From assembly GCA_027484575.1 (NCBI GenBank), contig JAIXSQ010000004.1, positions 62,001 through 126,000 on the forward strand: a DNA stretch of 64,000 bases, written 5' to 3'. A program made the translations under genes and the position numbers. This DNA comes from Comamonadaceae bacterium. GTDB lineage: Bacteria > Pseudomonadota > Gammaproteobacteria > Burkholderiales > Burkholderiaceae_C. Below, piece by piece: positions 39,789-46,842 of this stretch; positions within the stretch are counted from its first letter, which is position 1, and every line of letters starts with the position of its first letter. The notes beneath the pieces are model-generated. The model worked only from the letters and a program-made list of their open reading frames with translations. It was not told the DNA's origin and did no database searches.

Positions 39789-40123
39789 TGGAACTGCTGA
39801 AAGTGTCGGCACTGTTCGCGCTCACGGCCCTGCTGGAGATCGTCGGCTGCTACCTGCCCTGGCTGGTACTGAAGCAGGGCAAGCCGGTGTGGCTGTTGCT
39901 GCCGGCTGCGCTGGCCCTGGCGGCGTTTGCCTGGCTGCTGACCCTGCATCCGGCCGCCGCCGGGCGCACCTACGCGGCCTATGGCGGCATGTACATCGCC
40001 GTGGCACTGGCCTGGCTGCGCGCCGTCGATGGTGTCGTCTTGACGCGCTGGGATCTGGCCGGTGCCGCCGTGGCGCTGACGGGGATGGCGATCATCGCGC
40101 TGCAGCCGGCCGCGCGGGCTTGA
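39788..40123 (+). CDS. ynfA: YnfA family small membrane protein (UPF0060)
   Basis: 111 residues with four predicted helices. The [21 protein letters not shown] start and the conserved [19 protein letters not shown] helix are diagnostic of the YnfA family, related to small multidrug resistance (SMR) proteins. Its substrate here is unknown. It overlaps merR by one base (TGATG) and is read from the same transcript, which is unusual for YnfA and links it to metal control. Confidence 0.85.
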   Translation: MELLKVSALFALTALLEIVGCYLPWLVLKQGKPVWLLLPAALALAAFAWLLTLHPAAAGRTYAAYGGMYIAVALAWLRAVDGVVLTRWDLAGAAVALTGMAIIALQPAARA

Positions 40124-40194
40124 CGCAACCCACGGCTCGGCCGCGATCCGATTCCGCTGGTGCGGATGGTGGCACCCGGGCGGTACCTGGCTGC

Positions 40195-41172
40195 TCAGGC
40201 CACGGAGCGCGCCTGGGTGTGCACGTGGTCGGGACTGTGGCCGTGACCATGCTCGTCGTGCGTGGTGTCGGTCCGCAGCGGCATGCAGCCATTGCCCAGC
40301 GGCGCCCGCGTGACCTGAAGCGTCACATGCCGGATCTCGAAGTGCTCGTGCAGTTCGTCGGTGGCGTGGGCCAGGAAGAGATCGTCGCCGCCTCCCTCGG
40401 GCATCACCAGATGGGCGGTGAGCGCGATCTCCGAGGTGCCCATGGCCCACACGTGCAGATCGCTCACGTGCGCCACGCCGGGCAGAGACTCCAGAAGGGC
40501 CTGCACGGCATGCAGGTCCACGCTCTCGGGCACTCCATCGAACAGCAGGTGCAGCGACTGCTTGAACAGGTTCCAGGTGCCGACCACGATGACGGCCGCG
40601 ATCAGCAGGCTCACCACCGGGTCCAGCCAGGCCCAGCCGAACGCCAGCGCCAAGCCCCCGGCCACCACGACGCCGGCCGACACCAGCGCATCGGCGGCCA
40701 TGTGCAGGAAGGCGCCGCGGATGTTGAGGTCGGCCTTGCGCCCGCGCATGAACAGCAGCGCGGTGGCCGTGTTGACGACGATGCCGATGGCGGCCACCAC
40801 CATGATGGTGACGCCCTCGACGGGCTGCGGCGACTGCAGGCGTTGCACCGCCTCCCAGGCCAGCGAGCCCATGGCCACGAGCAGCAGCAGCGCGTTGATG
40901 AAGGCTGCCAGGATGCTGGCGCGCTTCCAGCCGTAGGTGTGGCGGGCATCGGGCCGCCGCCGGCCGGCCAGCGCGCCGCCCCATGCCAGCACCAGGCCAA
41001 TGACGTCGCTGAGGTTGTGGCCGGCGTCGGCCAGCAGGGCCAGCGAGTTGATCTTCCAGCCGTAGAAGGCCTCGATCGCGACAAAGGCGATGTTCAGCGC
41101 AATGCCGATGCCAAAGGCGCGGTCGAAGCTGGCCGGCGCATGGCTGTGGCCGTGGTCGTGGCCGGCGCTCAC
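40195..41172 (-). CDS. czcD: CDF cation efflux transporter (CzcD/ZitB type)
   Basis: 325 residues of the cation diffusion facilitator family with six helices. The N-terminal His patch (AGHDHGHSHAPAS) and C-terminal DEHGHGHSPDHVH flank the transmembrane site. The binding residues are His/Asp in LLADAGHNLSDV and HMAADALVS, the HxxxD-HxxxD pattern of Zn2+ exporters. It starts at GTG 41172, overlapping the OsmC stop (GTGA), so it is the last gene of the sigZ operon. Zn2+ is the likely main substrate, with Cd2+ or Co2+ possible. Confidence 0.9.
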   Translation of the reverse strand: MSAGHDHGHSHAPASFDRAFGIGIALNIAFVAIEAFYGWKINSLALLADAGHNLSDVIGLVLAWGGALAGRRRPDARHTYGWKRASILAAFINALLLLVAMGSLAWEAVQRLQSPQPVEGVTIMVVAAIGIVVNTATALLFMRGRKADLNIRGAFLHMAADALVSAGVVVAGGLALAFGWAWLDPVVSLLIAAVIVVGTWNLFKQSLHLLFDGVPESVDLHAVQALLESLPGVAHVSDLHVWAMGTSEIALTAHLVMPEGGGDDLFLAHATDELHEHFEIRHVTLQVTRAPLGNGCMPLRTDTTHDEHGHGHSPDHVHTQARSVA

Positions 41173-41600
41173 GATGAACGCTTTCGGCGCAAGGTGCCCG
41201 AGAGTTCGGTGCCCGGGGCCACCGTGTTGAACACCGTGCCGTACTTGCGCACGTTGTCGTGCAGCAGGTCCAGCCGCCGGTCGGGTTCGTCGGTGTCGAC
41301 GACGATCTCGTAGGTGATGGATTCCATGCGCGGCGGCACGTCCTGGCGCACGCCGTGCACATGCACTTCCACGCCGCGCAGCGAGAACTTCAGGATCGGC
41401 GTCACGCGCTCGATGCCCTTGATCATGCAGGCCGACAGCGCCGCCAGCAGCAGCTCCGCAGGATTGAAGGCCGCCCGGTTGCCCGCCATGTCGGTGTCCA
41501 GCGTGATGACGGCGTCCTTGCAGCGCGATTCGCTGGCGTGGGCGCTCAAGCGCGCCGACACCACGTCGAACTGCATCTTGGGGCTGGCGGAATCGGGCAT
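41169..41600 (-). CDS. OsmC/Ohr-family thiol peroxidase-like protein
   Basis: 143 residues of the OsmC family. The helix with the catalytic cysteine (LLLAALSACMIKGIERV) and the preceding AFNPAELL are typical. The partner cysteine may be Cys27 (SESRCKDAV). Members reduce organic hydroperoxides or have redox roles not fully known. It lies between a CcdA-like and a CDF gene in the sigZ operon. ATG 41600 was chosen because upstream sequence reads through the CcdA gene's end. Confidence 0.85.
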   Translation of the reverse strand: MPDSASPKMQFDVVSARLSAHASESRCKDAVITLDTDMAGNRAAFNPAELLLAALSACMIKGIERVTPILKFSLRGVEVHVHGVRQDVPPRMESITYEIVVDTDEPDRRLDLLHDNVRKYGTVFNTVAPGTELSGTLRRKRSS

Positions 41601-41637
41601 CGGCTCTCTCTTCGAACGGGTGGGGCAGTGCTGGCCA

Positions 41638-42321
41638 TCAAACCACGAAACCCAGGCCCTGGGCGATCCACCAGACCCCGGCCGCCCCCAGCAGCACCGC
41701 GAAGCTGCGTCGCCCCGGCAGCCAGCGCTGGGCGGGCGCCACACGCTGCATCAGGGCCGTGGCCGCACCCGGCATGGCGCCCGCGGCCAGCAGCAGCACG
41801 CTGTGACCGATGCCGTAGGCCAGCAGCATGCCGGCGCCCCACCACATCGACTCGCCAAGCAAGCTGCCCGAGCCGGCCAGCGCCAGCGCGGCGGCCAGGG
41901 CCGGGGTGGCGCAGGGGCTCATCACGGTGCCGATCAAGGCGCCGAGCAGCACCGCGCCCCACAGGCCGGAGCGTGCGAGCCGCTGCTGCAGGCTGGCCGG
42001 CAGCTGTAGGCCGCAGGTGGCGGCCCCGGAGCGCCAGAGCCAGAAGGCCGCAGCCACCACGCTCAGACCCACGCTCACCGACCACGGCCCGGGGAGGGTG
42101 CCCAACAGCATACCCAGCCGGGCGGCCATCAGGCCCAGCACCAGCAGGGCGGCGTTCATGCCGGCCACGAAACCCAGTGCCAGCACCCAGGCACGCCGGG
42201 GCGTCACGGCCTGGCCGCCCACGTAGCCCACGGCCACCGGCACGGCCACCAGCACGCACGGCGAGGCCGATGTCAGCACACCGCCTGCCAGGGCGGCCAG
42301 CAATGCCTCACTGCCGGTCAT
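41638..42321 (-). CDS. CcdA/DsbD-like thiol transmembrane electron carrier
   Basis: 227 residues with six or more helices. It carries the two membrane cysteine motifs of the CcdA/DsbD family: TSASPCVLVAVPVAVGY and GTVMSPCATPALAAAL. These move reducing power from cytoplasmic thioredoxin across the membrane. It overlaps the preceding thioredoxin stop (TGATG at 42321). GTG 42324 is an equal alternative start. The adjacent lipoprotein thioredoxin is a natural periplasmic acceptor. Confidence 0.85.
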   Translation of the reverse strand: MTGSEALLAALAGGVLTSASPCVLVAVPVAVGYVGGQAVTPRRAWVLALGFVAGMNAALLVLGLMAARLGMLLGTLPGPWSVSVGLSVVAAAFWLWRSGAATCGLQLPASLQQRLARSGLWGAVLLGALIGTVMSPCATPALAAALALAGSGSLLGESMWWGAGMLLAYGIGHSVLLLAAGAMPGAATALMQRVAPAQRWLPGRRSFAVLLGAAGVWWIAQGLGFVV

Positions 42322-42779
42322 CACGCATCGCCCTCCAGCCGGGCCAGAACTGCAGCCGCCGTCATCGTGCCCAGGTTGCGTTGGGTTTCGCGGCCCGTGG
42401 CATCAAAGAACACCTGCGTCGGCATGAGCTGGATGCGGAAGCGCTGCAGGTAGCCACGGTGCTTCTGCGCGATTAGGTCCACGTTCATGACCGTGAAGCG
42501 TGTGCCGTGCGCCTGCTGCAAGGCCGCCAGCACAGGCTTCATCTCGCGGCAGGCCGCGCAGGCGTTGGCGCCGAACTGGATCATGGCCGGGCGACCCTGG
42601 CGCAGGGCCTGCTCCACGGGATCGTCCGGTTCCAATCTGGCGGCGTCCGGGCTTCGCGTGCCGCCGTCGCAGCCCTGCAGGAAGACGCCCAGGCCCGCGA
42701 CGCCGGCCAGCCGCATCATGGCGCGCCTGGTGCGCGGGGCCGCATCGCCGCCCGGACTGTTGGCACTCGATGCGTGCAT
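42321..42779 (-). CDS. Thioredoxin-like lipoprotein
   Basis: 152 residues. The N-terminus has a double Arg (TRRAMMRLAGVAG) and a lipobox (VFLQGC, Cys37), so it is probably a membrane-attached periplasmic protein. The thioredoxin fold has the redox pair Cys74-Ala-Ala-Cys77 (GANACAACREMKP) and cis-Pro in LMPTQVFFD. It would be reduced by the CcdA-like protein encoded next. It overlaps that gene and follows the rhodanese by 18 bases. Confidence 0.85.
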   Translation of the reverse strand: MHASSANSPGGDAAPRTRRAMMRLAGVAGLGVFLQGCDGGTRSPDAARLEPDDPVEQALRQGRPAMIQFGANACAACREMKPVLAALQQAHGTRFTVMNVDLIAQKHRGYLQRFRIQLMPTQVFFDATGRETQRNLGTMTAAAVLARLEGDA

Positions 42780-42797
42780 GGGCTCAAGCCAGCTTGG

Positions 42798-43295
42798 TCA
42801 GCAGCAGGAGCCGCCTTGACGCTCAGGCGTCGATGTCGGGCTGCAGCAACTGCTGGCTGCGGTCGTCGGAGCGCAGCACGACCCGCTGGCCGCCGCTGCC
42901 GAGGCGGGGCCGCAGCAACCGCCGGCCGCGGCCGGCGCATCGGGGCTCGCCGCGCGGGTGCCCTGGATCGGGAATCCCTTGCTCGCCCATTTGTTGACAC
43001 CGCCGTCCATGTTGGCCACGCGCGTGTAGCCCTGGTACATCAGGAAGTAGGTGGCCTTCAGGCTGCGCGGGCCGGACGCGCAGGCCAGCACCAGGTCACG
43101 GTCGCGCGGCAGTTCGGCGAAGCGCTGCTCAAACTCGGACAAGGGGATGACCACAACCCCCGGCACGTCGAAGGCCAGCCGGGCCACCTCGGCGCGGTCG
43201 CGCACGTCGACGAGCAGGGCGCCTTCGCCGAGCAGGCGGCGCGTGGTGGTGGGGCAGACCTCGCGGGCCTGCGGCAGATCGACGGGTGCGTTCAT
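42798..43295 (-). CDS. Rhodanese with a Cys-pair-rich tail
   Basis: 165 residues. The first ~115 are a rhodanese fold with persulfide cysteine Cys72 in LACASGPRSLKA. The last ~45 form a low-complexity tail with four CC pairs (GGCCGP, SCCAP, SCCSP, SCC). Sulfurtransferases of this shape carry sulfane sulfur, and the tail could bind As(III) or soft metals. It is the fifth gene of the sigZ operon, 23 bases after a CxxC thioredoxin. The domain assignment is firm. The tail role is inference. Confidence 0.85.
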   Translation of the reverse strand: MNAPVDLPQAREVCPTTTRRLLGEGALLVDVRDRAEVARLAFDVPGVVVIPLSEFEQRFAELPRDRDLVLACASGPRSLKATYFLMYQGYTRVANMDGGVNKWASKGFPIQGTRAASPDAPAAAGGCCGPASAAAASGSCCAPTTAASSCCSPTSTPERQGGSCC

Positions 43296-43317
43296 GGTGT
43301 GTGCTACTCGGGTGGGT

Positions 43318-43551
43318 TCAGGCGGCGAGCCACTGCTCGACCTTGCCGCGGCTGGGCACGCCGCCGGCGTGCACCACCTTGCCGTCGATCACCACGCCTG
43401 GCGTGCTCATCACGCCGTAGCCCATGATCTCGCGCAGCTCCTCGACCTTGGCCAGCGTCACCGCTACGCCCTTGTCCTTGGCGACCTGCTCGATCAGCGC
43501 GATGGTGTTCTTGCAGTTGGCACAGCCGGTGCCGAGTACCTTGATGTCCAT
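43318..43551 (-). CDS. Small CxxC thioredoxin-like protein (TM0996 type)
   Basis: 77 residues of the small thioredoxin family with redox pair Cys10-Ala-Asn-Cys13 (GTGCANCKNTIALIE) and cis-Pro in GVMSTPGVVIDGKVVHAGG. This family is found next to permeases of the YraQ type. Probably cytoplasmic, as no signal is seen. It follows the MBL gene by 12 bases. Confidence 0.88.
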   Translation of the reverse strand: MDIKVLGTGCANCKNTIALIEQVAKDKGVAVTLAKVEELREIMGYGVMSTPGVVIDGKVVHAGGVPSRGKVEQWLAA

Positions 43552-43562
43552 GAGGGGGCTCC

Positions 43563-44507
43563 TTACTCTCGTTCCAGTTCCAGGTAGGTGCGGCTGGCGT
43601 TGCCGGGCATCAGCTCGGCGGCGTTCAGCAGCCGCATGAAGGGCGCGGCGTCGAAGGACTTCACCGCCGCACTGACGTCGGTGCCGTCGTCCACGGCCTT
43701 CTTCATGTGCGCGCGCAAGGCCAGCAGGTAGGCCTGGGTGTCCGCCTTGGCGGTGGCCAGGTTCGTCACGCGGCCATGGCCGGGCACCAGCACGGCCGGG
43801 TTCAGCTGTTCGATGACGGCGAAGGTCGCCAGCCATTGCTTGGTGTTGCTGACTGGGATGACGCCCAGCATGCGGTCGACATACACCACGTCACCGGTGA
43901 AGAGCACGTTCTTCTGCGGCAGCCACACCATCGTGTCGCCAGGGGTGTGGGCGCCGCCGCGGTGCTTGAACTCGAAGACCACGCTGCCGAGCTCCAGCCG
44001 CTCGTCGGGCGCCTTCAGCCAGCGCGAGGGCAGCGTGGGCACGGTGCCGTCGGCCTTGGCGCCCAGCACGGCCTTCAGGCCGACCAGATGGTCGTTGCCG
44101 CGGTTCTTCATGTCGGCTTCGCCGCCGGCGTGCGCGATGAGCTCTGCGCCCTGGGCCTGGAAGTAGCCGTTGCCCAGCCAGCGGTGGTCCTGCCCGCCGG
44201 TGTTGACCACCCAGCGGATGGGCTGCGGCGTGACCTTGCGCGCGGCCTCGGCGATCTGGCGTGCGCCCTGCAAGGTGGCGCCGCTGTCGATCAGCACCGC
44301 GCCGGCCGGCGTCACCACCAGGCCGATGTTGGCGTTCAGGCCTTCGTTCTGCGCCGTGCGCGCGCCAGTCTCGCCGACGAAGGCGTAGACGCCCTCGGCG
44401 ACCCGCTGGAACTCGACGGTGACGGCCTGCGCGAGGCCGCAGATCAGGCCCAGGCCGACGGCCAGCAGGCGGGCGGGCATCGTGTGGAGGTGGCTTCGCA
44501 TGGGCAT
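43563..44507 (-). CDS. Exported metallo-beta-lactamase-fold hydrolase with altered metal motif
   Basis: 314 residues with a signal peptide (ARLLAVGLGLICGLAQA). The fold is visible: GLVVTPAGAVLIDSG, GGAHTPGDTMVWLP, FTGDVVYVDRM and VPGHG. The usual HxHxDH zinc motif is NTGGQDHRWLGN, so the first two His are absent. Activity may therefore depend on a single metal or differ from typical members. The start overlaps the permease stop by one base (TGATG). Confidence 0.8.
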   Translation of the reverse strand: MPMRSHLHTMPARLLAVGLGLICGLAQAVTVEFQRVAEGVYAFVGETGARTAQNEGLNANIGLVVTPAGAVLIDSGATLQGARQIAEAARKVTPQPIRWVVNTGGQDHRWLGNGYFQAQGAELIAHAGGEADMKNRGNDHLVGLKAVLGAKADGTVPTLPSRWLKAPDERLELGSVVFEFKHRGGAHTPGDTMVWLPQKNVLFTGDVVYVDRMLGVIPVSNTKQWLATFAVIEQLNPAVLVPGHGRVTNLATAKADTQAYLLALRAHMKKAVDDGTDVSAAVKSFDAAPFMRLLNAAELMPGNASRTYLELERE

Positions 44508-45565
44508 CAGAGAACGGCGTTGAAGATGAAGCCCACGGCCAGGATGCCGGTGGCCACGACGGCGGCGAAGGTGGCGATCAGCCGCACCTTGAGCACCTTG
44601 CGCAGGATGATCATCTCGGGCAGGGAAAGCGCGATGACGCTCATCATGAAAGCCAGCACCGTGCCCAGCGCCGCGCCCTTGGCCAGCAGGGCCTGCACGA
44701 TGGGGATGATCCCGGCGGCGTTGGTGTACATCGGCACGCCGATCAGCACCGCCAGCGGCACCGACCACCACGCATCCTTGCCCATGAACGAGGCCATGAA
44801 GTCCTGCGGCACCCAGCCGTGGATGCCGGCCCCGATGGCGATGCCGGCCAGGATGTAGGGCCAGACCTTTCCGACGATCTCGCGCACGCTGGCGAAGCCG
44901 CCTTCGATGCGGTCGGCGAGCGTCATGCCGTCGCTGCCGGCCACGGCCTGGACCTTGGGCATGTCGCGCACCCAGTCTTCGAGATGCGCTTCCATCCTCA
45001 GGCGGCCGATCACCCACCCGGCGACGATGGCCACCGACAGGCCCAGGCCGAGATAGAGCGCCGCGATCTTCCAGCCGAACAGGCCGAAGAGCAGCGCCAG
45101 CGCCACCTCGTTGACCATGGGTGCCGAGATCAGGAACGAGAAGGTCACGCCCAGCGGCACGCCGGCCTGCACGAAGCCGATGAAGAGGGGCACCGCCGAG
45201 CAGGAGCAGAAGGGGGTGACGATGCCCAGGCTGGCCGCCATCACGTTGGCCGCGCCTTCGCTGCGCCCGGCCAGCAGCGCACGGGTGCGCTCGGGAGTGA
45301 AGTACGAGTTGATCATCCCCATCACGAACACCACCGCCGTCAGCAGCAGCACCACCTTCGGCGTGTCGTAGAAGAAGAACTGCAGCGCGCCGCCCAGATG
45401 GCTGCTGCGGTCGACCGGCAGCGCCGCGACGAGCGCCTCGGACGCCGGAATGAGCGACTGGTACAGCAGCCACCAAGCCGCCGCCGCCAGCAGGAGGAAG
45501 CTTCGCGGATGCTGCCGCGGCAGTTGCAGCGTGCGCTGGGACAGGGTCAGGGTCAGGGTGGTCAT
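44507..45565 (-). CDS. YraQ/UPF0718-family permease
   Basis: 352 residues, eight to ten helices. The cysteine motif PFCSCSAVPLFIGF after SLGIVTPF and the second half LIGVPMYTNAAGIIPIVQAL are typical of the permease family that includes the organoarsenical exporter ArsP. Substrate here unknown. It is the second gene of the sigZ operon. ATG 45565 (MTTLTLTLS) was chosen over a longer frame whose first 27 residues look non-coding. Confidence 0.88.
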   Translation of the reverse strand: MTTLTLTLSQRTLQLPRQHPRSFLLLAAAAWWLLYQSLIPASEALVAALPVDRSSHLGGALQFFFYDTPKVVLLLTAVVFVMGMINSYFTPERTRALLAGRSEGAANVMAASLGIVTPFCSCSAVPLFIGFVQAGVPLGVTFSFLISAPMVNEVALALLFGLFGWKIAALYLGLGLSVAIVAGWVIGRLRMEAHLEDWVRDMPKVQAVAGSDGMTLADRIEGGFASVREIVGKVWPYILAGIAIGAGIHGWVPQDFMASFMGKDAWWSVPLAVLIGVPMYTNAAGIIPIVQALLAKGAALGTVLAFMMSVIALSLPEMIILRKVLKVRLIATFAAVVATGILAVGFIFNAVL

Positions 45566-45744
45566 CGGCGGGGCTCCTCTCGTTGAAGACGAAGAAGCCG
45601 CCAAAAGGATGCAGGCGCGCGGCCGGGGGCTGTTGTCCCGGATCAAGGCCGGGTCGCGGCGAAGCGCTTTCGTGCCGCTGGATCGGTCGTCCGGCGCCCT
45701 GCGTCGCAGCCGGCCCCGCTGTCAGCCCCTGGGCAAGCGCGTGA

Positions 45745-46332
45745 TCAGTCCGCGACCGGTGGCCGCGGTACGTGGCCGCTGACGCTGCCGTCGTCGTCGA
45801 AGCGCACCTGGCACGCCGTGCTGAGCTGGTCGCGCATGCGCTGGCGCGCACGCAGCAGGCGCGACTTGGCGGCAGGCAGGCTGAGCCCCTGCTGCTCGGC
45901 AAATTCGCGCTGGGTGCGGCCTTCGAGGTCGCAGGCGCGCAGCACCGCCGCATCGTCCGGGGGCAGTTCGGCCAGCACGCGCGCCACGCAGCCGGCGAGT
46001 GCATCGACCGGGGCGAGGGCTTCGGGTCTGGGTGCCGGGATGTCCAGCGCCGCCTCGTCCAGGGGCAGGTGCAGCTTGCCGACCCGGGCGCGGTCGATCA
46101 CCGCGTTGCGGGCAACCTGGAACAGCCAGGCCCTCGGGTTGTCGAGGCTGCAGAAACCCTCGCCCTGGCGCATGGCCTTCACGAACACGTCCTGCAGCAG
46201 GTCTTCCGCGGCATGGCCGTCGGGCAGTTGGTGGCGCAGGAAGCCCAGGAGTTCGGCCTCGTGCGCCTGCCAGGCGGCAGCGACGCAGGCGAAGGCGCCG
46301 TCAATGCGGGTGGGGGAGGGTGGCTGCAGCAT
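45745..46332 (-). CDS. sigZ: ECF RNA polymerase sigma factor (SigZ-like)
   Basis: 195 residues with sigma region 2 (EAELLGFLRHQLPDGHAAEDLLQDVFVKAM, RAWLFQVARNAVIDRAR) and region 4 (LPPDDAAVLRACDLEGRTQREFAEQQGLSLPAAKSRLLRARQRM). Such SigZ-type genes stand before permease-thioredoxin sets. It probably drives its own operon (permease to CDF), although the 180-base gap to the permease may contain a promoter. It diverges from the second arsR across a palindromic operator. No anti-sigma gene is seen, so activation may depend on ArsR release. Confidence 0.85.
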   Translation of the reverse strand: MLQPPSPTRIDGAFACVAAAWQAHEAELLGFLRHQLPDGHAAEDLLQDVFVKAMRQGEGFCSLDNPRAWLFQVARNAVIDRARVGKLHLPLDEAALDIPAPRPEALAPVDALAGCVARVLAELPPDDAAVLRACDLEGRTQREFAEQQGLSLPAAKSRLLRARQRMRDQLSTACQVRFDDDGSVSGHVPRPPVAD

Positions 46333-46448
46333 GGGCGATGTGACTTGCGGGAAGCATAGCGGGTGACCTGCCGCCAGGCGGCTGGGGTGCGCGACCCGCC
46401 CGTCGGCGCGCGCTGCACCGGGGATCAGGGACTTGTCGCAACGCATAG

Positions 46449-46466
46449 ATTCAAGTATTATTGAAT
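46449..46466. promoter_or_regulatory. ArsR-type operator between sigZ and the second arsR
   Basis: ATTCAA-gtatta-TTGAAT is a perfect 6-base inverted repeat with a 6-base spacer. It ends 3 bases before the arsR ATG and sits in the divergent region facing sigZ. It shares the TTCAA-N6-TTGAA core with 25277-25296, so it may link arsR control to both operons. Confidence 0.75.
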
Positions 46467-46468
46467 TC

Positions 46469-46813
46469 ATGGAGAAACAGGACGTTGTTCAGGCGCTCGC
46501 TGCGCTGGCCCATCCGGTCCGACTGGAAGCCTTCCGGGCGTTGGTCATTGCCGGCCACGACGGTCTGGCGCAGAAGGCCCTGGCCGAGGTGATCGGCGTG
46601 GGCCCCACGAACCTGGCCTTCCACCTGAAGGAGCTCGCCACGGCCGGGCTGGTGACGCAGGCCCAGGCCGGCCGCTTCGTCATCTACCGCGCGGCCTTCG
46701 AGCGCATGAACGGCCTGCTGGCCTTCCTCACGCAGAACTGCTGCCAGGGTTTGCCGGCAAGTCCGCGCGAGTCAGCCGAGCCGGTCACCGTGTCCGAGGC
46801 CTGCGGCTGCTGA
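46469..46813 (+). CDS. arsR: ArsR-family regulator, second copy
   Basis: 114 residues: winged helix (LAQKALAEVIGVGPTNLAFHLKEL) and Cys91-Cys92 (NCCQGL) plus C-terminal Cys112/Cys114 (EACGC). It is similar in layout to the ArsR at 27633 (CC pair at the same position) but only moderately alike in sequence. It lies 29 bases before the fusion gene and probably represses it and, divergently, sigZ. Inducer is likely As(III) or a related thiol-reactive species. Confidence 0.9.
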   Translation: MEKQDVVQALAALAHPVRLEAFRALVIAGHDGLAQKALAEVIGVGPTNLAFHLKELATAGLVTQAQAGRFVIYRAAFERMNGLLAFLTQNCCQGLPASPRESAEPVTVSEACGC

Positions 46814-46842
46814 GCCCGCACCACATCACCCAGGAGATTTCC

